A stretch of DNA of 5,080 nucleotides, taken from Candidatus Acidiferrales bacterium (lineage in GTDB: Bacteria; Acidobacteriota; Terriglobia; Acidiferrales; UBA7541). The DNA lies in contig CATPAM010000577.1 in assembly GCA_955651735.1 (NCBI GenBank), forward strand, positions 1 through 5,080, read 5' to 3'. Below the pieces are notes generated by a model that searched no databases, was not told the origin of the DNA, and saw only the letters and a list, made by a program, of their open reading frames with translations. The translations under genes and the position numbers were made by a program. Shown here in pieces: positions 1 to 5,080 of the stretch (the first letter of the stretch is position 1; each line of letters begins with the position of its first letter).

Positions 1-115
1 CATCGGGAAGAGCGCGCGCGATGATCACGCTCATGGCATAGTCGAGATACGACTTGCGCATTTCTACTTCGATATCGATGGGAAGCAGTATTGAAGTGTT
101 CTTCTCGTCCGCCAT
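1..115 (-). CDS. gyrA: DNA gyrase subunit A, N-terminal fragment (runs off the window)
   Basis: The first 38 codons of GyrA are visible, reading [20 protein letters not shown] and then [18 protein letters not shown]. The block [15 protein letters not shown] is the near-invariant start of GyrA/ParC proteins, just before the winged-helix domain that carries the catalytic tyrosine (outside the window). GyrA forms the DNA breakage-reunion subunit of gyrase and pairs with GyrB in a GyrA2GyrB2 complex that introduces negative supercoils using ATP. The ATG at 113-115 is supported by a GAGGA ribosome-binding site 3 bases upstream and by the usual GyrA N-terminal length. It lies downstream of gyrB in the same direction, so the two subunits are probably co-transcribed. 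ParC shares the motif, but the position next to gyrB makes GyrA the better call. The gene is cut by the window edge and is not truncated biologically as far as can be seen. Confidence 0.95.
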   Translation of the reverse strand, partial: MADEKNTSILLPIDIEVEMRKSYLDYAMSVIIARALPD

Positions 116-118
116 TTA

Positions 119-123
119 TCCTC
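119..123 (-). promoter_or_regulatory. Ribosome-binding site of gyrA
   Basis: On the minus strand GAGGA precedes the gyrA ATG with a 3-base gap, short but workable. No promoter is obvious in the 34 bases between the small upstream ORF and gyrA, so gyrA translation probably relies on a transcript coming from gyrB. Confidence 0.6.
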
Positions 124-149
124 AGCTTCTACGTATTTTTTGGGCCGAT

Positions 150-404
150 CTAAACTGACTGCTTTGCTGCATGATCCAGAACAAATGCTTTGACGCTGTC
201 GAAAGCATCTGCCGCGTTGGTAAAGCGCTTCGCTCCGAAATGATTTTCAAGTTGCTGTAACAGAACCTCGCGCTGCTCTTCCGTAGCGATCTCAATAGCC
301 ACGCCGCGTTCGTTATCGGGCGCCACTGTCGGCGTCGCGCGAAAATTGCCGCACGCCAATCCACGCAACCCGGGTAAAGTGCTCCATCCCAGTTGATAAA
401 TCAT
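150..404 (-). CDS. Hypothetical small protein (84 aa) between gyrB and gyrA
   Basis: I do not recognise a family. The ORF begins with ATG 7 bases after the gyrB stop and ends 34 bases before gyrA, so it fits neatly into a gyrB-orf-gyrA operon. The N-terminal third (to about residue 27) contains a short GLRGLACGNFR segment. The rest looks like a compact alpha/beta protein: a likely strand (GVAIEIA, about 34-40), then a charged helix (TEEQREVLLQQLENHFG, about 41-57) and a second helix (about 64-82). About 54% of codons end in G or C, which looks gene-like rather than random. There is no signal peptide or membrane segment. No Shine-Dalgarno sequence precedes the ATG (the upstream bases are TTTAATTTCGTA), so translation would have to be coupled to gyrB termination, or the true start may be internal. 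It could still be a chance ORF; existence is moderately likely, function unknown. Confidence 0.5.
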   Translation of the reverse strand: MIYQLGWSTLPGLRGLACGNFRATPTVAPDNERGVAIEIATEEQREVLLQQLENHFGAKRFTNAADAFDSVKAFVLDHAAKQSV

Positions 405-411
405 TACGAAA

Positions 412-2835
<2,424 letters not shown>

Positions 2836-2840
2836 TCATT

Positions 2841-2845
2841 CTCCT
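2841..2845 (-). promoter_or_regulatory. Ribosome-binding site of gyrB
   Basis: The minus strand reads AGGAG, then AATGA, then the gyrB ATG: a strong site at 5-base spacing. A second ATG lies only 1 base after AGGAG (2837-2839) in another frame and is too close to be used efficiently, which settles the gyrB start. Confidence 0.85.
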
Positions 2846-2858
2846 GACGAAACACTGT

Positions 2859-2894
2859 GCCCGCCGCGGCGGGCTTGCCTGCCCTTCGGTAGGC
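2859..2894. repeat. Adjacent GC-rich palindromes just upstream of gyrB
   Basis: Bases 2859-2874 form a perfect 16-bp palindrome (GCCCGCCG followed by CGGCGGGC). Two bases later, GCCTGCC (2877-2883) and GGTAGGC (2888-2894) pair around a CTTC loop with one G-T mismatch, a UUCG-like hairpin if the plus strand is transcribed. The pair resembles the dispersed REP-type palindromes found between genes in many bacteria. It sits 14 bases upstream of the gyrB ribosome-binding site. No T-run follows in either direction, so it is not an intrinsic terminator. Confidence 0.55.
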
Positions 2895-2966
2895 TGGCGC
2901 TAGGCTTCGCAGGTTCGCGCTGAGACGCGGACTGCGTGCGGATCGCTCCTAAAAAAACTTGCGTCG

Positions 2967-3013
2967 AGGGAAGGCGTGGATGCGGACTTGTTCTCCGTAC
3001 GTCGCCTTACCCT
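2967..3013 (-). repeat. Nested hairpin in the gyrB leader, followed by a T7 run
   Basis: On the minus strand A-GGG-(T)-AAGGCG at 3013-3003 pairs with CGCCTT-CCC-T at 2976-2967: ten pairs with a single bulged T. Inside, CGGA (2997-2994) pairs with TCCG (2986-2983) around a 7-base loop. Thirteen bases after the stem comes a run of seven T (2957-2951). That gap is too long for a standard intrinsic terminator, but the combination could act as an attenuator or pause site ahead of gyrB. This is the longest stem in the leader. Confidence 0.45.
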
Positions 3014-3062
3014 TTGATCCCGGCCGCGTGCGACCGGAACTCGTAGGGTTGCTGCTCCATCC

Positions 3063-3081
3063 CGTCTCGCGCAGCGAGACG
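3063..3081. repeat. Perfect 8-bp inverted repeat with 3-base loop
   Basis: CGTCTCGC (3063-3070) and GCGAGACG (3074-3081) flank GCA. It is a GC-rich, fully paired hairpin in the gyrB-dnaN spacer with no U-tract on either side. It may be an arm of the candidate gyrB leader RNA or an unrelated REP-like intergenic palindrome. Confidence 0.6.
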
Positions 3082-3090
3082 TGGCGAAGA

Positions 3091-3141
3091 CTTGGTACCC
3101 GGCGAACTTTGTTGCGAAGTCCGCGAGGCTTTCACTCCAAG
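3091..3141 (-). repeat. Two-stem arm in the gyrB leader
   Basis: The outer stem CTTGG (3141-3137, minus strand) pairs with CCAAG (3095-3091). The inner stem GCGGACTT (3124-3117) pairs with AAGTTCGC (3109-3102) around a 7-base loop. The inner stem has a single G-U pair when the minus strand is transcribed; the same position would be an A-C mismatch in a plus-strand RNA. This fits an RNA read in the direction of gyrB. Confidence 0.4.
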
Positions 3142-3265
3142 CACGCGGGGCCCGGCTCCTGGCGCAGAGCCGAAAAACTGCCACCGCAATCACTTGGCGG
3201 ACGTGTCCCAGACTGCTGGGACGGGCCGACTGAGAGGAAACCGAACAGCGAAAAACTACTCAGAC

Positions 3266-3294
3266 ATTTTACGCGAATGGGCGGATTTTCTCAA
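3266..3294 (-). promoter_or_regulatory. Predicted sigma70-type promoter for gyrB
   Basis: The minus strand carries TTGAGA (3294-3289, 5 of 6 to consensus), a 17-base spacer and TAAAAT (3271-3266, 5 of 6). The expected start is near 3260, leaving a leader of about 425 nt before gyrB. It is the best promoter-like match I found in the window and lies about 90 bases beyond the dnaN stop, so gyrB can be expressed apart from dnaN. No terminator was found after dnaN, so read-through from dnaN is also possible. Confidence 0.55.
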
Positions 3295-3380
3295 GTAGAT
3301 TTGCAATCGACGCTAATGATAAGGACTTTATTTTCAGTAGATTAGGGGCATTGTTTGTCAATTAGGAGCGCCCACGGAAA

Positions 3381-4493
3381 TCAAATGCGCATGGGCATGA
3401 TGATGTAGCGGTAGCGGTAGCTTTCGTCGGCGAGCGGGCGCATCTGGCCAGCGGACTGCTCGTCCTTCAACTCGATGCTGACCGGGCCATCGGCGGCGGC
3501 GGACAGAAAATCGAGCATGTATGTGGAGTTGAAACCGATGGCGATGGGATCGCCCTTGTAATCCTTGTCGATATTTTCCTTGGCTTCGCCGTACTCCGGG
3601 CTGGACGCGGAAATCTCGATGCCTTCCTTGGAGACGGCGAACTTCACGGCATGCGAGCGCTGGTCGGCGAGCTGAGAGACACGGCGCACGGCGTCGGTGA
3701 GCTCGGCGCGCTCGAGGACGACGGTCTTGTTGTTTTCACGCGGCAGGACCGCTTCGTAATTCGGGAACTGGCCGGTGAGGATGCGCGAAATAAGCAAGCG
3801 GTGCCCGATCTGGAAGAAGAGATTGCTTTCGTCCTTGGCGAAATCGATCTGCGCATCGGAGCCTGCGGCGGCGGCCAGTTTTTCCACTTCGTCCATCGCT
3901 TTTTTGGGGATCAGGACTTTCATCTCGCCGTTGATTCCAGCGAGCTTCTGATCGGTTTCGGCCAGCGCCAGACGGTGACCGTCGGTGGCGACCATAGCGA
4001 GCGTGTCCGGTTTCAAGATAAGCAGGCCGCCATTGAGCGTGTAGCGTGACTCTTCCATGGAGATCGCGAATTTTGTTTTGGCGATGAGGTTTTCCATGAC
4101 CGGCGCGGAGATTTTTACCAAGGTGTGCGGCATGGCAGGCTGCGCGGGGAAATTTTCCTTGGCCATGCCAACCAGCTTGTATTTCTTACGGTCGCTGACG
4201 ATTTCGACCCAATGATTTTCGAGCAGCCTGACCTTGATTTCGCCCTCAGGAAGCAGGCGCACGAGCTCAAGCAGTTTTTTGGCGGGAATCGTACCGGCGC
4301 CCTCTTTTTTAACTTTGGCTTCGCAGGAGGTGCGAATGCTGAGCTCGAGATCAGTGGCGGTAATATTGAGGTGACTGCCTTTGGCCTCAACAAGAAGATT
4401 GGAGAGGATGGGGATAGTGGTCTTACGCTCGACCACACCTTGCGTGGTGCTGAGCTCACTCAATAGCGCTGATTTTGAGACACTGAATTCCAT
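3381..4493 (-). CDS. dnaN: DNA polymerase III beta subunit (sliding clamp)
   Basis: The clamp is a ring-shaped dimer that encircles DNA, tethers DNA polymerase III and docks many repair and replication partners. From this start the protein has 370 residues, close to E. coli DnaN (366). It shows the three-domain clamp pattern: the N-terminal block MEFSVSKSALL...VVERKTTIPILSN (1-32), the signature VATDGHRLALAE (168-179) in domain 2, GQFPNYEAVLP (241-251) entering domain 3, and the terminal YRYIIMPMRI, the usual end that forms part of the partner-binding pocket. An in-frame ATG at 4530-4532 would add 13 residues (MTAPVTAREDYQS) with a weaker AAGG site. I prefer 4493 because family members begin at this Met, GAGGA lies 10 bases upstream, and a predicted promoter overlaps the longer start. 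It is followed by a 545-bp spacer and then gyrB. Confidence 0.97.
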   Translation of the reverse strand: MEFSVSKSALLSELSTTQGVVERKTTIPILSNLLVEAKGSHLNITATDLELSIRTSCEAKVKKEGAGTIPAKKLLELVRLLPEGEIKVRLLENHWVEIVSDRKKYKLVGMAKENFPAQPAMPHTLVKISAPVMENLIAKTKFAISMEESRYTLNGGLLILKPDTLAMVATDGHRLALAETDQKLAGINGEMKVLIPKKAMDEVEKLAAAAGSDAQIDFAKDESNLFFQIGHRLLISRILTGQFPNYEAVLPRENNKTVVLERAELTDAVRRVSQLADQRSHAVKFAVSKEGIEISASSPEYGEAKENIDKDYKGDPIAIGFNSTYMLDFLSAAADGPVSIELKDEQSAGQMRPLADESYRYRYIIMPMRI

Positions 4494-4503
4494 CGATTGA
4501 TAA

Positions 4504-4508
4504 TCCTC
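4504..4508 (-). promoter_or_regulatory. Ribosome-binding site deciding the dnaN start
   Basis: GAGGA on the minus strand stands 10 bases before the ATG at 4491-4493, a little long but usable. The competing upstream ATG at 4530-4532 has AAGG (4538-4541) at 5 bases. Family length and N-terminal alignment favour the downstream start. Confidence 0.55.
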
Positions 4509-4530
4509 ACGAGCGGTTACTGGTGCTGTC

Positions 4531-4560
4531 ATTGTGACCTTGCGACCGCAGAGCGGTCAA
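4531..4560 (-). promoter_or_regulatory. Predicted dnaN promoter containing an inverted repeat
   Basis: The minus strand has TTGACC (4560-4555, 5 of 6 to the -35 consensus), an 18-base spacer and CACAAT (4536-4531, 4 of 6 to the -10 consensus). Transcription would start near 4524 and give a leader of about 30 nt to the ATG at 4493. A perfect inverted repeat, GACCGC-TCT-GCGGTC (4558-4544), overlaps the end of the -35 and the spacer, the typical place for a repressor operator. GAGCGGT on the plus strand occurs here (4551-4557) and again at 4511-4517. Promoter strength and any regulator are unproven. Confidence 0.4.
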
Positions 4561-4565
4561 ATGGC

Positions 4566-4577
4566 GTTTACTTAAAC
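4566..4577. repeat. AT-rich inverted repeat upstream of the dnaN -35
   Basis: GTTTA and TAAAC flank CT. The repeat lies 5 bases upstream of the proposed dnaN -35 and could be a protein-binding site or upstream promoter element. It is short, so chance is possible. Confidence 0.3.
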
Positions 4578-4590
4578 TTCGTGCTGCTGC

Positions 4591-4627
4591 GGTACTTTAC
4601 TCGCTTTTCGAGGAAGTGAAAAGTACC
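4591..4627. repeat. 37-bp hairpin-forming inverted repeat upstream of dnaN
   Basis: GGTACTTT (4591-4598) and AAAGTACC (4620-4627) form a perfect 8-bp stem. An inner CTCG (4600-4603) and CGAG (4609-4612) pair around CTTTT, with an asymmetric internal loop between the stems. There is no T-run directly after it on either strand, so it does not look like a terminator. It lies between the dnaN promoter and the DnaA-box-like sites, and might be an operator, part of the origin, or a hairpin in an upstream transcript. Confidence 0.5.
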
Positions 4628-4639
4628 AACGCTGTTTTG

Positions 4640-5080
4640 GGCTGTGGAAATGAGTTGCGATGAGGAAGCACAAGAGTCCAACTGTCTTGGCGCGGTGCCA
4701 GCCACGGCGAGTAACGAGCATTTCATCAAAAATAAAGATCATCACTACAAGATTCACACACATAGAGCTCATTCAAACTCATTTCTTGGAGCCAGTAAGG
4801 CTTGTTGTTGTGATGATCGCTGTGGATTGGTGGAAAGTGTTACAACTGACTTGTTGTGCGGCGTATGCTGGGAACTTGTAGCGGCGGACAATTGTGCGAA
4901 TCGAGGAAAAACCAGAAGCGCGACCGACCGCGGAGGGTTCCGCTCGATTTTCATCCAACCTCGTCAACAGAAAATTCAGATGATTCACAGATGATCTCCA
5001 CAGGTTCGTAGGAAGGCCGGAGGCTGCAACGGCCACGTTCGTTTGGGGGATAAATATTTCTAGAGGTGGGATAAACGGCG
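4640..5080. other. Gene-free region upstream of dnaN; candidate replication origin
   Basis: No convincing gene is present: ORFs here are short, overlapping and lack motifs, and no DnaA C-terminus is visible. The segment has several degenerate DnaA-box-like sites (consensus TTWTNCACA): ATTTCCACA (4651-4643, minus, one mismatch), TGATTCACA (4981-4989, one mismatch), and two-mismatch sites CAATCCACA (4829-4821, minus), AGATTCACA (4750-4758) and ATCTCCACA (4994-5002). A stretch at 4721-4780 is about 68% A+T by hand count against a GC-rich background and could be a melting region. Two GGGATAAA copies lie near 5050 and 5070. Origins commonly flank dnaA and often lie in the dnaA-dnaN gap, but no perfect TTATCCACA is present, so the call is tentative. 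The region may instead hold only regulatory DNA for dnaN. Confidence 0.35.
5047..5075 (+). repeat. Two GGGATAAA direct repeats 21 bp apart
   Basis: GGGATAAA occurs at 5047-5054 and 5068-5075, start to start 21 bp, about two helical turns, with an AT-rich segment (TATTTCTAGA) between. The reverse complement TTTATCCC shares TTATCC with a DnaA box but not its CACA end. Same-face spacing suggests paired protein binding, but the copies are short. Confidence 0.35.

Larger units (their letters stand above)
2836..3260 (-). ncRNA. Candidate structured 5' leader RNA of gyrB (about 425 nt)
   Basis: No credible gene lies here. If transcription starts about 6 bases after the -10 box at 3266-3271, gyrB has an unusually long leader that folds by eye into a series of hairpins. 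From 5' to 3' on the minus strand these are: 3222-3205 (7 bp, 4-nt loop), 3172-3153 (6 bp, 8-nt loop), an arm at 3141-3091, 3081-3063 (8 bp, 3-nt loop), 3037-3020 (7 bp with one G-U), 3013-2967 (10 bp with a bulged U plus an inner 4-bp stem), and the GC palindromes at 2894-2859. In two stems (3102-3124 and 3020-3037) the odd pair is G-U on the minus strand but A-C on the plus strand, supporting minus-strand transcription; the stem at 2877-2894 shows the opposite. The role could be a cis-acting control element for gyrB, a separate small RNA, or inserted palindromic repeats. I cannot match it to a known RNA family. Confidence 0.35.

Noticed and set aside
3007..3060. 17-codon leader ORF MEQQPYEFRSHAAGIKG starting with ATG
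   Set aside because: No Shine-Dalgarno sequence; the ATG lies 2 bases after an 8-bp hairpin that would block ribosomes. Kept only as a remote possibility for leader-peptide control.
2900..3193. 97-codon minus-strand ORF (Arg/Ala/Ser-rich) ahead of gyrB
   Set aside because: Non-ATG start, low-complexity composition typical of translated GC-rich noncoding DNA, and it crosses four hairpins.
2959..3345. 128-codon plus-strand ORF in the gyrB-dnaN spacer
   Set aside because: TTG start, no ribosome-binding site, antisense to flanking genes, no recognisable domain, and it translates straight through several palindromes.
3356..3361. Perfect TTGACA -35 box just after dnaN on the minus strand
   Set aside because: No acceptable -10 box at 16-18 bases; the nearest fair match (GAAAAT) needs a 20-base spacer. 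The promoter at 3266-3294 is better.
3300..3380. Terminator after dnaN
   Set aside because: No stable hairpin followed by a T-run on the minus strand was found in this stretch.
4572..5036. Short ORFs on both strands upstream of dnaN (60-116 codons)
   Set aside because: They overlap each other, show no motifs or good ribosome-binding sites, and one runs through the 37-bp inverted repeat.

Overview
The window is the DNA-replication/topology locus of a moderately GC-rich bacterium, read entirely on the minus strand. In transcription order it holds a roughly 550-bp gene-free region, dnaN (sliding clamp), a roughly 545-bp gene-free spacer, gyrB (gyrase B), a small uncharacterised ORF, and the first 38 codons of gyrA. 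This is the common origin-proximal order dnaA-dnaN-gyrB-gyrA; dnaA itself is not in the window and would be expected beyond position 5080. GyrB is of the long type (807 aa) with the insert between the TOPRIM core and the C-terminal tail seen in proteobacterial GyrB. Protein character plus the palindrome-rich spacers suggest Acidobacteriota (Terriglobia-like), but this is an impression from memory, not a search result.

Layout: 1-115 gyrA N-terminus; 150-404 an 84-codon ORF between gyrB and gyrA; 412-2835 gyrB; 2836-3380 a spacer with a good sigma70-like promoter (3266-3294) and a candidate 425-nt, hairpin-rich gyrB leader; 3381-4493 dnaN; 4531-4560 a probable dnaN promoter with an inverted repeat inside it; 4566-4627 two further inverted repeats; 4640-5080 a gene-free region with degenerate DnaA-box-like sites and an AT-rich stretch, a candidate (unproven) origin.

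The genes cooperate in replication: the clamp tethers DNA polymerase III to the template, and GyrA2GyrB2 removes positive supercoils ahead of the fork. The most interesting part is the gyrB leader. It folds by eye into at least six local hairpins. In two of them the only non-Watson-Crick pair is G-U if the minus strand is transcribed but A-C if the plus strand is. That asymmetry fits a structured RNA made in the gyrB direction, although a third hairpin shows the opposite bias. No transposase, CRISPR array, tRNA or rRNA was seen.
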